Of a DNA stretch of 64,000 nucleotides, positions 39,931 through 50,243 are shown in pieces. Source of the stretch: Streptococcus suis (lineage in GTDB: Bacteria > Bacillota > Bacilli > Lactobacillales > Streptococcaceae); assembly GCF_002960445.1 (NCBI RefSeq), contig NZ_POJD01000142.1, positions 434,001 to 498,000 on the forward strand, in the 5' to 3' direction. The notes under the pieces are model-generated. The model was not told the origin of the DNA and ran no database searches. It saw only the letters and a program-made list of their open reading frames with translations. Both the position numbers and the translations under genes were made by a program. Each line of letters starts with the position of its first letter. The stretch's first letter is position 1.

Positions 39931-40125
39931 ATGAAAATAAAACTTATTCCTGAACGGTGCATTGCCTGTGGGCTATGCCAAACCTATTCACCTGTGTTTG
40001 ATTATGATGACGACGGTATTGTGATTTTTTCAGATAGAAAGAACCTAGAAAGAGATAGCGACCTAACTCCCGACATACTCGAAGCCATCAAATCCTGCCC
40101 TACCAAAGCCATTTCAATTGATTGA
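39931..40125 (+). CDS. fer: Ferredoxin, single 4Fe-4S type
   Basis: 64 residues. Cys-x2-Cys-x2-Cys at residues 10-16 and Cys-Pro near residue 56 supply the four ligands of one [4Fe-4S] cluster; many acidic residues as usual. It is an electron carrier; the partner in a fermenting streptococcus is unknown. The gene is divergent from the LysM protein gene. Its last 12 bases overlap the end of ebsA on the opposite strand. Confidence 0.92.
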   Translation: MKIKLIPERCIACGLCQTYSPVFDYDDDGIVIFSDRKNLERDSDLTPDILEAIKSCPTKAISID

Positions 40126-40602
40126 TTTGGCTTTTTTGGCATAATAAATTTCAAAATAATCCTGCTTAATCAAGTGGTCAGATAAGATGACTTCTCCAGA
40201 AAATGCAGGGTGTAGAGCTAAGTGATTTACAAAAAATTTTTTAGGCCATTTTCGCATATAATATCTCTTACCATCAGGTAATTCGTTAGAATATATACGA
40301 ATAGCAACATAAGAAACTTCCACTTTTTTTATATGAGCTATCTCAATATCCTGAATGGCAAATACATTAGCTGAAACAATTCGTAAATGATTCTCACGTA
40401 ATTCAAAATATCTATGTAGTCCTAGTACTACTAACACTAAAAAGAGAACTACTAGTAAAAGAAACAAGCCCGATACACGCAGTTTTTCTAATAATAGCGT
40501 CATACTAACAAAGAGTGGGATGAAGGTAAGTGACCAATAAATAACGCCCCAGGATAGTTCTGGCTGCCAGTGGTAACGGATTTTACCAAAAATTTTGATC
40601 AT
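40114..40602 (-). CDS. ebsA: EbsA family membrane protein
   Basis: 162 residues with two membrane spans near the N-terminus (about 15-37 and 45-65) and a cytosolic rest. It matches the EbsA family, which was first linked to pore formation/cell-wall changes in enterococci. The order ebsA-ferredoxin-LysM protein-cmk-infC is kept in several streptococci. The gene ends inside the ferredoxin gene on the other strand (12-nt overlap). Confidence 0.85.
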   Translation of the reverse strand: MIKIFGKIRYHWQPELSWGVIYWSLTFIPLFVSMTLLLEKLRVSGLFLLLVVLFLVLVVLGLHRYFELRENHLRIVSANVFAIQDIEIAHIKKVEVSYVAIRIYSNELPDGKRYYMRKWPKKFFVNHLALHPAFSGEVILSDHLIKQDYFEIYYAKKAKSIN

Positions 40603-40634
40603 ATCGGACCTCCATCTATTATTCTAGCACAAAA

Positions 40635-40662
40635 CAAGAGATTTTCCTATGAAAATCTCTTG
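40635..40662. terminator. Hairpin terminator upstream of ebsA, after the rhamnan genes
   Basis: A 12-base perfect stem CAAGAGATTTTC/GAAAATCTCTTG with a four-base loop; T-runs on both strands. It lies about 140 nt past the rgpB stop and probably ends the rgpA-rgpB transcript. The 140 nt between it and rgpB are AT-rich, with no other feature seen. Confidence 0.7.
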
Positions 40663-40801
40663 TTTTTGAAATTTTTTATTACATTTACATGACAATATTT
40701 GCTTTGGCGTAAAAAAATGTAATCTGTTTGAAATATTTTGATATTACTACTTCAACCATTACGATAAACAAAAAATAAGTTTTTTATAAATATTTTGTAT
40801 A

Positions 40802-41731
40802 TCATTCCTTATAAGCAAATTTTGTCACAATTAGTGTTGTAAACACGAAGGTGTGAAAAGCCTTGTTTTTTCGCAAGCCATATTTCTTCAAAGTCTGATA
40901 CCGTTCCAACATTGGTTTATCCATGATGGCCACAAAGGCTTGGACTAACTCTCTATCAGACGGTGATAAGGGTTTATCAAGCAAAAAGCTGGCTTGTTTT
41001 TGACTATTTTTTATCAAATCCCAATAAACCTTGAATAAAATATGGGGACGAATCCATTTTTTAAAACGTTTTGAAAGTGTTCTAGCTCCCAAAACATTAT
41101 CCGCATGCTGGCGATAGAGTTCTCCAGGCTTGTCAATAAAAACCAGTTTACCCAAAGCCGAGGCCAATAAGGCTAAGTACCAGTCATGCATCAAAATGTC
41201 TTCTGTTCCAGACCACAGTTCTGCTAGGGCATGGTTGATCATGGCAACACCACCAGTCACCGTATTCTCGGTCAATTCTTGCACCAACTCAGTATTAGCG
41301 TGGTGGGACTGGGAACGGATCATACTCTCGGTCATGACTTGCAAGTCTTGGTTAACGACGGTCAAATCCATATAGACCATGAGAGGCTGGTCAGTCGGAT
41401 ATAATCGGGCTTCCTGCAAACTGACTTCCAGCTTGTCAGGCAACCAGACATCATCTTGATCACTAAAAAAATAATAATCTGCCTTCTCATACTGAACTAG
41501 GCGATGAAAACTTTTTATTACTCCAAGATTTTTTTGTTCTTCAACATCTATCAAACGAATACGACTGTCCTGTCTTGCAAAATCTTGAAGTACAGCCCTG
41601 GTCTTGTCACTAGACCCGTCATCTCGGACCAACAATGTCCAATCTGTGTAGGTCTGGTCCTGGATAGAGCGAATTTGCTCAGCCAAGAACTGTTGACCAT
41701 TGTAGGTTGACATCAGTATATTTACTTTCAT
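40802..41731 (-). CDS. rgpB: RgpB-type rhamnosyltransferase, GT2
   Basis: 309 residues. A GT-A glycosyltransferase with Asn-Ile-Leu-Met-Ser-Thr-Tyr-Asn-Gly near residue 4, Val-Arg-Asp-Asp-Gly-Ser-Ser-Asp (about 32-39), and Phe-Ser-Asp-Gln-Asp-Asp-Val-Trp (about 82-89) for metal/dTDP-sugar binding. It closely follows the RgpB pattern from rhamnose-glucose polysaccharide clusters. It adds rhamnose to the growing backbone at the membrane face. The start at 41731 overlaps the rgpA stop by ATGA; the frame is open further up but inside rgpA. Confidence 0.88.
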   Translation of the reverse strand: MKVNILMSTYNGQQFLAEQIRSIQDQTYTDWTLLVRDDGSSDKTRAVLQDFARQDSRIRLIDVEEQKNLGVIKSFHRLVQYEKADYYFFSDQDDVWLPDKLEVSLQEARLYPTDQPLMVYMDLTVVNQDLQVMTESMIRSQSHHANTELVQELTENTVTGGVAMINHALAELWSGTEDILMHDWYLALLASALGKLVFIDKPGELYRQHADNVLGARTLSKRFKKWIRPHILFKVYWDLIKNSQKQASFLLDKPLSPSDRELVQAFVAIMDKPMLERYQTLKKYGLRKNKAFHTFVFTTLIVTKFAYKE

Positions 41732-42876
41732 TGTAAAAATAATTCCTCGTATTCTTGGACTATCTTTTCCCAAGTATAAGCAGTGCTCATGTGCTCTTTA
41801 GCAATCTGTCCAAGTTCTTCTGCTTCTACTTGTCTGTCAATCCTGTCAATCAGTTGAGATAGATTACCCTGCTCCTTAGACCAATAATGAGCGCCATTCA
41901 AGGCCACTTTTTGGTTAAAATCAACCCCTAAAACTAAATTCTCATTGGTTTGGGCAAGTGCTTCGAGTAGGCTGGGATTGGTTCCGCCCACTTCATGTCC
42001 ATGAATATAGGCACGGCATTGGTTTCGCAAATACTTGAGTAAATTACTATCATAGACAGTTCCGACAAATTTAATCCGTTTATCCCGTGAAAATTCTGTT
42101 TCCTCTTCAAGCTTTTGGAAATAAGCAGAACCCTCATGATTGGCAACGATGACCAAATCACGCTCGGTCGAACTAGCCATGAATTCCTTGATAGCTGTCA
42201 GATAATTATTTTCAGGAACAAAACGACCGATAATCAAATAATAGCCCTTTTCAGTCAAGTTCCATTGTCCAAAAAAGTCAAGAACAGATTGGCTATCCGC
42301 TTGATAGTCTGTCGGACTTAAATCCGTTCCGTAAGCAATAAAACGTGTTTTTGTTCCTGGATAGGAAGTCTGAATGTAGTCTTCAATACCTTCATTATCG
42401 GCAATCAGCAAATCTGCATGTTTGGCCATGAGCTTTTCAGCATACTTGAGATAGGATTGGACTGGTTTGGACCACTTGCTACGTTTCCATTCTAGACCGT
42501 CAGGATTGACAAATAAAATTCCGCCAACAGAGTGAATCTTCTTAGCAAAGGGACCAATAAAGCCACCTATGGTATTTCCCAAAATATAGAAAATAGGAGC
42601 TTCCATATTTTGAGCTTTCACCAGTTCTAGTGCATAGGAAATGGCCATCATGTCATAGGCGATGACACGAGCAGGCCCTAGTTTGGGAGGATTGATCGTG
42701 AAGCAATCGGCTCCCTTATATTCTGAATGCTGATGGTGACTGCTGTCAGATAGACAGGCCACATGGTAGCGGATATTGGGGCTTACTTGGTTGGAAACCA
42801 GTTGCTCGACAAAGGTTTCAAAACCTCCGTACTGGGCAGGTAAACCACGACTACCGATGATAAAAATGTGTTTCAT
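41728..42876 (-). CDS. rgpA: RgpA/Cps2T-type rhamnosyltransferase
   Basis: 382 residues with the DUF1972 N-terminal domain (Ile-Gly-Ser-Arg-Gly-Leu-Pro-Ala-Gln-Tyr-Gly-Gly-Phe-Glu-Thr near residues 7-21) and a GT4-like C-terminal half with the Gly-His-Glu-Val-Gly-Gly-Thr-Asn-Pro-Ser-Leu-Leu-Glu-Ala motif (about 290-305). Enzymes of this group transfer the first rhamnose from dTDP-rhamnose to a lipid-linked GlcNAc to start rhamnan synthesis. It is separated from rmlD by about 85 nt and translationally coupled to rgpB. Confidence 0.88.
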   Translation of the reverse strand: MKHIFIIGSRGLPAQYGGFETFVEQLVSNQVSPNIRYHVACLSDSSHHQHSEYKGADCFTINPPKLGPARVIAYDMMAISYALELVKAQNMEAPIFYILGNTIGGFIGPFAKKIHSVGGILFVNPDGLEWKRSKWSKPVQSYLKYAEKLMAKHADLLIADNEGIEDYIQTSYPGTKTRFIAYGTDLSPTDYQADSQSVLDFFGQWNLTEKGYYLIIGRFVPENNYLTAIKEFMASSTERDLVIVANHEGSAYFQKLEEETEFSRDKRIKFVGTVYDSNLLKYLRNQCRAYIHGHEVGGTNPSLLEALAQTNENLVLGVDFNQKVALNGAHYWSKEQGNLSQLIDRIDRQVEAEELGQIAKEHMSTAYTWEKIVQEYEELFLQ

Positions 42877-42963
42877 AAGACCTAACTCTAGAAAATGTAA
42901 TCAGGCTATTATACCATAATTTGAGTTGGATTTCATGGAAAAAGCGAGTCGTGCTCGCTTCCC

Positions 42964-43815
42964 TTATTTCTTAGCTTGCTTATAAAATGCTTCCAAGGCT
43001 TCTTGCCAGGTTGGGATAACAAAGCCTGTCGCCTTTGCCTTGTCCAAGTTCATGGTTGAGTTGAATGGACGTTTTGCCTTGGCTGGGAATTGGCTAGAAT
43101 CTACTGGCAATACCTTAGTGTTGGTATCCTTTAGGATTTCTGTCGCAAAGTCAAACCAAGTCGTATCCTCTGTCGCATCGTTTGACAAATGGTAGTAACC
43201 AAATGCTTGCTTGGTATCCACCAAGTGTACCATGAATTCCGCAAGGGTGCGTGTCCAGGTTGGACGACCGTGTTGGTCATTTACAACTGTCAAGGTATCG
43301 CGAGTTTGAGCAAGATTTTGCATGGTGAAAACAAAGTTTTTGCCGTAGTTACCAAAGACCCAAGCTGTACGAACAGTGTAGAACTTGTCTGCAAACTTCT
43401 CAACTGCTTCCTCACCCAAGCGCTTGGTACGACCGTATTCAGATTGCGGATCTGGTTGGTCATCTACTTGCCACTCTTGACCAACTGGCAACTCACCGTT
43501 GAAGACATAGTCTGTAGAGATATAAACAAGTGTTGCACCGTATTTAGCAGCTGCCTTGGCGACATTTTCAGAGCCTGTTACGTTAATCTTGTAGTTGAGT
43601 TCCTTGCCCTCGTCTTCTGCCATATCAACCGCTGTATAGGCTGCACAGTGGTAGACAACGCTTGGCTTGATTTCTGCAAAGAAGGCTTCTACTTTCTCTG
43701 CATCTGTGATGTCCATTTCTGCTACGTCAGCAGCAACATACTCGACACCACGTTCATCCAAGAGGTAACGCAACTCAGTTCCCAACTGACCATTTGCACC
43801 TGTAATTAAAATCAT
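42964..43815 (-). CDS. rmlD: dTDP-4-dehydrorhamnose reductase
   Basis: 283 residues. Rossmann fold with Gly-Ala-Asn-Gly-Gln-Leu-Gly at 7-13 and the catalytic Tyr in Tyr-Gly-Arg-Thr-Lys (about residue 130). It makes dTDP-L-rhamnose with NAD(P)H, the last step of the pathway. AGGAG is five bases before the ATG at 43815. Confidence 0.96.
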   Translation of the reverse strand: MILITGANGQLGTELRYLLDERGVEYVAADVAEMDITDAEKVEAFFAEIKPSVVYHCAAYTAVDMAEDEGKELNYKINVTGSENVAKAAAKYGATLVYISTDYVFNGELPVGQEWQVDDQPDPQSEYGRTKRLGEEAVEKFADKFYTVRTAWVFGNYGKNFVFTMQNLAQTRDTLTVVNDQHGRPTWTRTLAEFMVHLVDTKQAFGYYHLSNDATEDTTWFDFATEILKDTNTKVLPVDSSQFPAKAKRPFNSTMNLDKAKATGFVIPTWQEALEAFYKQAKK

Positions 43816-43869
43816 ATTTACTCCTCGTTTCAAGAAAGGCTTGGGCCAAAGCCCCAGCCTTCAATTGTC

Positions 43870-45104
<1,235 letters not shown>

Positions 45105-45590
45105 TTACCTCAAGATTTCCCTCAAGTAAGTAATCTTAGCAAAGTCTTTTTGATTATTGTTTTCTGCACGGTAGGAATCTTTAGAGGAGGCTTGGTAGAT
45201 TTTCAGGTATTGTTCAAGTGTCGGTAGGTAGTAGCGAGCACCTGCTGTTTCTAGTTCTTCCAAATCTTCTAGCTCTACACCAGCAAATTCAGGCAGTGAA
45301 TGTAGACCTCCGAATTCAACAGATAAGCCATCTTTATGAAATTCATGTTCATGACGGTCAACAAGGACATAACCTAGTTGGTTCATCATAGAAATCAAGG
45401 CGTCCGCCTGATAAATCCGTTGGTCGTCTGGGGCTTCCCAGCCACGTGGATCACTTGGAACATGAATATCTAAATCTCCTGCCTGCCAGTCCCTCCCTGT
45501 TCGCCTTTCCAAGCCAACTGAGCCCATTAACAAGGGAGTAATCCCTAACTTGTTTAACTGCTCTGCTATTTCCAAAAAGGCTTGAAACAT
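45105..45590 (-). CDS. Nucleotidyltransferase-fold-like protein of unknown function
   Basis: 161 residues. Residues 22-44 read as Gly-Ser-Val-Gly-Leu-Glu-Arg-Arg-Thr-Gly-Arg-Asp and then Gly-Asp-Leu-Asp-Ile-His, which looks like the Gly-Ser...Asp-x-Asp active site of the minimal nucleotidyltransferase fold; a second acidic strand (Val-Glu-Phe-Gly) follows near 98. The start overlaps the rmlC stop by one base, so it is made with RmlC. It may modify a nucleotide or sugar nucleotide, but neither substrate nor activity is known. I am fairly confident it is a real gene and only modestly confident in the fold. Confidence 0.7.
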   Translation of the reverse strand: MFQAFLEIAEQLNKLGITPLLMGSVGLERRTGRDWQAGDLDIHVPSDPRGWEAPDDQRIYQADALISMMNQLGYVLVDRHEHEFHKDGLSVEFGGLHSLPEFAGVELEDLEELETAGARYYLPTLEQYLKIYQASSKDSYRAENNNQKDFAKITYLREILR

Positions 45591-46183
45591 TAGAGGTCCT
45601 CTTTTCTCAAAGGCTTGACGTCTTTGAGGAGTGGGTGATTTTTATCTGCTTCTGAAACTTCTGCTTCTTCTAGATTTTCCCACTGGATATCGAGGCTAGG
45701 GTCAGCGTAGTTGACGAAAGCATACTTAGGCTTGAGTTCCAAAGCCCAGTAGTCGTTGACCAAGTAACTGTAAGCCACGAAGTCTGACAAAACTTGAAAA
45801 CCATTGGCTACGCCACGAGGAACGAAGATACCTTTTGAGGCATCGATAACAGTTTGGTAGGTATTACCGAAGGTCTCTCCTTCACGAAGATCGACCCAAG
45901 TTCCCAAAACCTTACCGCCGTCTGCTACTGAAATGTATTTATCCCAAGGCTCTGCGTGAAGACCACGGAGAACATTTTTGCGGGAGAAGGAAACATTATT
46001 TTGCAATTTTCCTTCTGCGAAGAAGCTTTCAGGGAAGCCGAGCGGCAACATTTTTTCCTTTTGGAAGTTCTCCTTAAACCAGCCACGGTTATCTCCGTGA
46101 ACTGGAATGTCGAATTCTAACATTCCTGGAATAGCATCAACTGGTCGAGCGGCTAGTGTTTTACCGAAAAAATTTTCTGTCAT
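45590..46183 (-). CDS. rmlC: dTDP-4-dehydrorhamnose 3,5-epimerase
   Basis: 197 residues, a cupin with the catalytic His in Val-Leu-Arg-Gly-Leu-His-Ala-Glu-Pro-Trp (about 72) and the Trp-Val-Asp-Leu-Arg segment. It belongs to the variant RmlC group found in streptococci (longer than E. coli type by a few residues). It epimerises C3 and C5 of the keto sugar. Its first base is shared with the rmlA stop. Confidence 0.95.
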   Translation of the reverse strand: MTENFFGKTLAARPVDAIPGMLEFDIPVHGDNRGWFKENFQKEKMLPLGFPESFFAEGKLQNNVSFSRKNVLRGLHAEPWDKYISVADGGKVLGTWVDLREGETFGNTYQTVIDASKGIFVPRGVANGFQVLSDFVAYSYLVNDYWALELKPKYAFVNYADPSLDIQWENLEEAEVSEADKNHPLLKDVKPLRKEDL

Positions 46184-47052
46184 TAGGCTTCTCCAATCAA
46201 ACGGAGCAAGTATTGTCCGTATTCATTTTTCTTAAGTGGCTGCGCCAATTCATGCACTTGTTCTTTAGTGATATAGCCCATGCGGTAGGCAATTTCTTCC
46301 AAGTTCGCTACTTGAACATTCTGCAAGCGTTGAACTGTTTCGATGTACTGGGCCGCTTCTAGTAGGCTTTCATGCGTACCTGTATCCAACCAGGCAAAAC
46401 CACGGCCCATGAGTTCCACAGACAAGTCACCACGATCTAGGTAGGCCTTGTTGACATCTGTAATTTCCAATTCACCACGAGGGGACGGTTTGATATTTTT
46501 AGCAATTTCTACTACATCATTGTCATAGAAGTAAAGGCCAGTAACCGCAAAGTTTGATTTTGGCACTTCTGGTTTTTCTTCGATAGAGATCGCATTCATG
46601 TCTGCATCAAACTCCACAACACCAAAGCGTTCTGGGTCTTTGACTTGATAACCAAATACTGTCGCACCTTTTTCTTTGCTTGCGGCACGTTGCAACATCT
46701 TGGTCAAACCATTTCCGTGGTAGATGTTGTCGCCCAAAATCAAGGCTACATTGTCATTACCGATAAAGTCTTCACCGATGATAAAGGCCTGTGCCAAGCC
46801 ATCTGGACTTGGTTGTTCCGCGTAAGAAAGAGAGATCCCCAATTCCGAACCATCGCCCAACATATCCTTAAAACGAGGCAAATCTTGAGGTGTTGAAATA
46901 ATCAAGATTTCTTTAATCCCCGCCAACATAAGTACAGATAAAGGATAATAAATCATTGGTTTATCGTAAATGGGCATCAACTGCTTGGAAGCTGCACGAG
47001 TTAGTGGATAAAGGCGAGTACCAGACCCACCTGCCAGAATAATACCTTTCAT
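46183..47052 (-). CDS. rmlA: Glucose-1-phosphate thymidylyltransferase
   Basis: 289 residues with the nucleotide-binding Leu-Ala-Gly-Gly-Ser-Gly-Thr-Arg-Leu near residues 6-14, Lys-Gln-Leu-Met-Pro (about 23) and Glu-Lys-Pro. It makes dTDP-glucose from Glc-1-P and dTTP, the entry step to dTDP-rhamnose. The start at 47052 is supported by homology of the N-terminus (Met-Lys-Gly-Ile-Ile-Leu-Ala-Gly); the open frame upstream covers the promoter. First gene of the rhamnose cluster. Confidence 0.96.
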   Translation of the reverse strand: MKGIILAGGSGTRLYPLTRAASKQLMPIYDKPMIYYPLSVLMLAGIKEILIISTPQDLPRFKDMLGDGSELGISLSYAEQPSPDGLAQAFIIGEDFIGNDNVALILGDNIYHGNGLTKMLQRAASKEKGATVFGYQVKDPERFGVVEFDADMNAISIEEKPEVPKSNFAVTGLYFYDNDVVEIAKNIKPSPRGELEITDVNKAYLDRGDLSVELMGRGFAWLDTGTHESLLEAAQYIETVQRLQNVQVANLEEIAYRMGYITKEQVHELAQPLKKNEYGQYLLRLIGEA

Positions 47053-47085
47053 ATAAGAGTACCTTCCCTCATTTAATATCAGTTC

Positions 47086-47114
47086 ATTATACCATATTTT
47101 CAGAAATATTGTCA
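47086..47114 (-). promoter_or_regulatory. Promoter of the rml cluster
   Basis: TGACAA (47109-47114) and TGG-TATAAT (TATAAT at 47086-47091), 17 nt apart on the minus strand, extended -10 type. Confidence 0.75.
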
Positions 47115-47122
47115 TAAGAAAA

Positions 47123-47141
47123 AAGCCTGAACATCAGACCT
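47123..47141 (-). terminator. Intrinsic terminator after the ZIP transporter gene
   Basis: AGGTCTGA/TCAGGCTT (two G-U pairs) with a three-base loop and a T-run on the minus strand, just past the stop at 47156. Confidence 0.75.
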
Positions 47142-47155
47142 CCCTCTCTTATTTA

Positions 47156-47980
47156 TTAACCGAGTGCCACATCCAAGACCATCATAATGATAAAGCCTGC
47201 CATGAGCCCAAGTGTTGCAATATCTGTATTGCCGTTTGTTTGTGATTCAGGTATCAACTCTTCCACTACAACGAAAATCATAGCCCCCGCAGCAAATGAA
47301 AGGGCATAGGGCAAAATAGGTGTCATATAGGTCACGGCTACCGCACCAAGCAGAGCTGCAATCGGCTCAACAATGGCGGACATGGAGCCCCAATAAAAGG
47401 CTTTCCAACGTGAGGCACCATCCGTCCGAATAGGAATGGCCAAGGCTGCACCTTCTGGAATGTTTTGCAAACCAATACCGACAGCAAGTCCTAAAGCACC
47501 TACAAAGGCAGCTGGACTGTAATTAGAAGCCAAGGCGCCAAAGGTCACACCAACTGCCAAGCCTTCTGGAATATTATGGATGGTGATGGCTAAAAATAGC
47601 AAAGCTGTCTTAGACAGATTTTTTCTGTTCTTCTCATCTCCACCTTCTGCCTGCTCTTTGTCACGCCCCAAGTGCAAATGAGGAACCCAAGCATCGACCA
47701 AGCGCAAGAAAATACCGCCAACAGCAAAGCCAACTGCCGCAGGAATCCAGGCTAGACTGCCATAGGAGGCCTCCGCATATTCAATAGAGGGAGCCAGTAA
47801 GGACCAGAATGAAGCCGCGATCATGACACCTGCTGCAAAACCAAGCATGGTATCCAGCAAGCGCCGACTAACCGTCTTAAAGAAAAATACTATGGCTGAA
47901 CCAAGAATGGTACAAAACCATGTAAATAAACCACCAAGCAAAGCCTGTAACACCACAGACTGTTCTGTAAACCAAGCCAT
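47156..47980 (-). CDS. ZIP family metal transporter, GufA type
   Basis: 274 residues, about eight membrane spans. Two copies of the metal-binding signature appear: His-Asn-Ile-Pro-Glu-Gly-Leu-Ala-Val-Gly (about 138) and Gln-Asn-Ile-Pro-Glu-Gly-Ala-Ala-Leu (about 173). A cytosolic loop with His-Leu-His and many charged residues (about 97-120) lies before them. It probably imports Zn2+ or a similar divalent metal. It is monocistronic, with a terminator behind. No Zur or AdcR box was recognised. Confidence 0.9.
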   Translation of the reverse strand: MAWFTEQSVVLQALLGGLFTWFCTILGSAIVFFFKTVSRRLLDTMLGFAAGVMIAASFWSLLAPSIEYAEASYGSLAWIPAAVGFAVGGIFLRLVDAWVPHLHLGRDKEQAEGGDEKNRKNLSKTALLFLAITIHNIPEGLAVGVTFGALASNYSPAAFVGALGLAVGIGLQNIPEGAALAIPIRTDGASRWKAFYWGSMSAIVEPIAALLGAVAVTYMTPILPYALSFAAGAMIFVVVEELIPESQTNGNTDIATLGLMAGFIIMMVLDVALG

Positions 47981-48064
47981 TCAAAAACTCCTTCTCTTTA
48001 CTCATGCATGTTATATGTATTAGGATACCTTAACTGGTCTATAAAATCAAGAAACGAATAAAAA

Positions 48065-48082
48065 AGCCACGCTTCCGTGACT
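48065..48082 (-). terminator. Intrinsic terminator after the Nif3-like gene
   Basis: AGTCACG/CGTGGCT hairpin with a CTTC loop on the plus strand, followed by TTTTTT on the minus strand. Confidence 0.8.
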
Positions 48083-48083
48083 T

Positions 48084-48878
48084 TTATAGGTGTCTAAATG
48101 GATTAGTCGAAACGGTCGAAGGAAGAATGTCCACATCCCAACCTTCTTCTGCCTTCCAAGTTTCCAGTAAATCTGCAATTTTCTTGATAAACAAGGCTTC
48201 GATATGGTGACCAGGATCAATAGCCAGCAAGCCTTGTGTCAACATATCCTGACCCGTATGGTAGTAAATATCGCCTGTGATGTAAACATCTGCCCCCTTG
48301 GCAAGGGCCTCATGGTAGTAAGAGCCGCCACTACCACCACAGATGGCCACACAGCTGACATACTGCTGAGCTTGATGACCATAAGTCACCAGACGGACAG
48401 CATCTAGACCAAAAACGTCCTTAACTTTCAAGGCCAATTCCTCCAAGGTCTGCTCTGCTATTGTCCCCACACGACCGAGCCCCTGCCCCTCGGTAGTTTC
48501 AATCAGATAGCTAGTATCCTGAATACCCAGAAGGTCGCAGAACCAGTCGTTAAGGCCTCCGTCTACCACATCTATATCTGTATGGCTAACATAGACCGCA
48601 ATATCGTACTTAATCAAATCCAGATAGATCTTGGTCTGAAGATCATCCGCCACCAAATCCTTGATCGGACGGAAAATCGGAGCATGCTTGACGATAATCA
48701 AGTCCACCTGCTTATCAATAGCCTCCGCCACCGTCGTTTCACGGATATCCAGAGCCACCATGACCCGACGAATGTCCTTCTTAAGCGTGCCGATTTGCAG
48801 CCCTTTCACATCGCCCTCCATAGCCAGAGACGGTGGACAAAAAGCCTGATAACGATCGATTACTTTACTAGCTAACAT
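48084..48878 (-). CDS. Nif3-like dinuclear metal centre protein (YqfO/GTP cyclohydrolase I-type 2 family)
   Basis: 264 residues, the short form without the central PII-like insert. Metal ligands are visible: Lys-His-Ala-Pro (His near 66), Thr-Asp (about 100) and the C-terminal His-His-Ile-Glu (about 230). The family forms hexamers with two metal ions per subunit; its reaction is not settled despite the GTP cyclohydrolase label in some databases. The start at 48878 overlaps the end of trmK by 11 bases, a conserved pair in Firmicutes. Confidence 0.92.
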   Translation of the reverse strand: MLASKVIDRYQAFCPPSLAMEGDVKGLQIGTLKKDIRRVMVALDIRETTVAEAIDKQVDLIIVKHAPIFRPIKDLVADDLQTKIYLDLIKYDIAVYVSHTDIDVVDGGLNDWFCDLLGIQDTSYLIETTEGQGLGRVGTIAEQTLEELALKVKDVFGLDAVRLVTYGHQAQQYVSCVAICGGSGGSYYHEALAKGADVYITGDIYYHTGQDMLTQGLLAIDPGHHIEALFIKKIADLLETWKAEEGWDVDILPSTVSTNPFRHL

Positions 48879-49551
48879 GAAGCACCTCCTGAATTTGTTG
48901 GATTTTTTTAGAAATAGCAGAGCGGTCAGCTTGGCGTTCAAGAGGCACTTGCTCCAAAGCGTAGGTCAGCTTGTCCAGTTCCTTGAGCCACTTCTTCTGG
49001 AAAGTTGTAGACGGGTCTTCCAGCAAATACGGACCAAACCGCAACTGGTCAGCAGTTAAGTCTGACCTGCCTTTCTCCGCCACCAAGATTTCATAAATCT
49101 TGTCATTTTCTTCCAAGATTTCCTCTGCAATAATCTGAAAATCATGGGCAACTAACCAACGACGGACATCGTCTTCACGATTGTTGGGCTGTAAAATCAG
49201 ACGTTCTACAGACACCAGTTTGTCTTTACCTGCTTCCAAGATTTCGGCTATCAAGCGACCACCCATTCCTGCAATGGTCACAGTGCTTACTTGGTCAGTC
49301 AGCTCAACTGCTGCCAGACCATTTGCCAGGCGGACAGAAATCTTTTCTGACTGACCAGCCTGCTCCACATTTTGTAGAGCTGACTGGTAAGGTCCTTGGA
49401 CCACCTCACCTGCGACTGCAAAATCAATCCTACCCTGTTCCACCAAAAAAAGAGGGAGATAAGCATGGTCACTCCCTACATCTGCTAATCGAGCCCCTTG
49501 GGGCACGTAATCTGCGACTGCTGCCAGTCTTTTTGATAATTTTGTTTCCAT
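48868..49551 (-). CDS. trmK: tRNA (adenine22-N1)-methyltransferase
   Basis: 227 residues. The SAM-binding motif I region is [11 protein letters not shown] (about 22-32), followed by Gly-Glu-Val-Val-Gln-Gly-Pro and the Ile-Ala-Gly-Met-Gly-Gly segment, all typical of TrmK. A C-terminal coiled coil (about 175-225) is expected in this family. It methylates A22 in the D-loop of some tRNAs. The start at 49551 is two bases from the dnaD stop, so translation is likely coupled. Confidence 0.92.
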   Translation of the reverse strand: METKLSKRLAAVADYVPQGARLADVGSDHAYLPLFLVEQGRIDFAVAGEVVQGPYQSALQNVEQAGQSEKISVRLANGLAAVELTDQVSTVTIAGMGGRLIAEILEAGKDKLVSVERLILQPNNREDDVRRWLVAHDFQIIAEEILEENDKIYEILVAEKGRSDLTADQLRFGPYLLEDPSTTFQKKWLKELDKLTYALEQVPLERQADRSAISKKIQQIQEVLHVS

Positions 49552-49552
49552 T

Positions 49553-50227
49553 CTAATCTTTCCACATCCACATAGCATCCAGAAAATCACTCGAAACCGT
49601 CACATTTTTAGGTTGCTGGGCTTCTCTTTCTGCATGTTTGGCTTCTACCTGAGCGACTGTTGTAATTCCCTCCCGTCGCCAGTTACGCAAAATCGCCTGG
49701 ATGTATTTCCAGTTGGTTTTATTGTTAAAAACTGCTTCTCTTAGGGCAGCGCGCACCAAATCAACAGAGGTCTTGTCATCTTCGATTGTCTTCTGCAAGT
49801 CCTCGATTTCATAAGGCGACAATAGACGACCTAATTCACGCTCAAACTCACCGACAATGGTTTTCAAGTCATTTTCGACTGGTAGGAATTCTTCTTCCAC
49901 TTTAGGAGCTAGCAATTCATCTAACTTTTCAAGTGCTGGCAACGCATCAAAAATCATTTCAATTTCACCAGCAATGCTGATGGTCTTAAAGTCCAATAGG
50001 CCAGCTTCTTGCAAATTTTCAATGGCTTGGTTGACCTGGGCAACCGTTTTGCCCGTCGCCTGAGCAATCTCACTAGGAGCTAAGTTCTCCAGCGAGGACG
50101 TATTCTGATAAAAGAAAAATTGCCAGACTAAAAAATCATCTGCTGATGGAAAAAGCTCCTGATAATGAAATAGGATGGCTGCTGGAAGGACCAAATGCCC
50201 CTGACGAAATTGCTGTGAATAGTTCAT
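49553..50227 (-). CDS. dnaD: DnaD-like replication initiation protein
   Basis: 224 residues. An N-terminal winged-helix domain (about 1-110) and a C-terminal DnaB_2/DnaD domain (about 130-205) with the Tyr-x-x-Ile motif and Ile-x-x-Ile-Leu-x-x-Trp-x-x-x-Gly-Ile pattern. It acts with DnaB and DnaI to load the helicase. Between metA and trmK, as seen in several streptococci. Confidence 0.9.
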   Translation of the reverse strand: MNYSQQFRQGHLVLPAAILFHYQELFPSADDFLVWQFFFYQNTSSLENLAPSEIAQATGKTVAQVNQAIENLQEAGLLDFKTISIAGEIEMIFDALPALEKLDELLAPKVEEEFLPVENDLKTIVGEFERELGRLLSPYEIEDLQKTIEDDKTSVDLVRAALREAVFNNKTNWKYIQAILRNWRREGITTVAQVEAKHAEREAQQPKNVTVSSDFLDAMWMWKD

Positions 50228-50243
50228 ATTTCCTCTTTAAACA

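Noticed and set aside
43189..43809. A 206-codon plus-strand frame antisense to rmlD
   Set aside because: Cys- and Val-rich shadow of a conserved gene, no ribosome-binding site.
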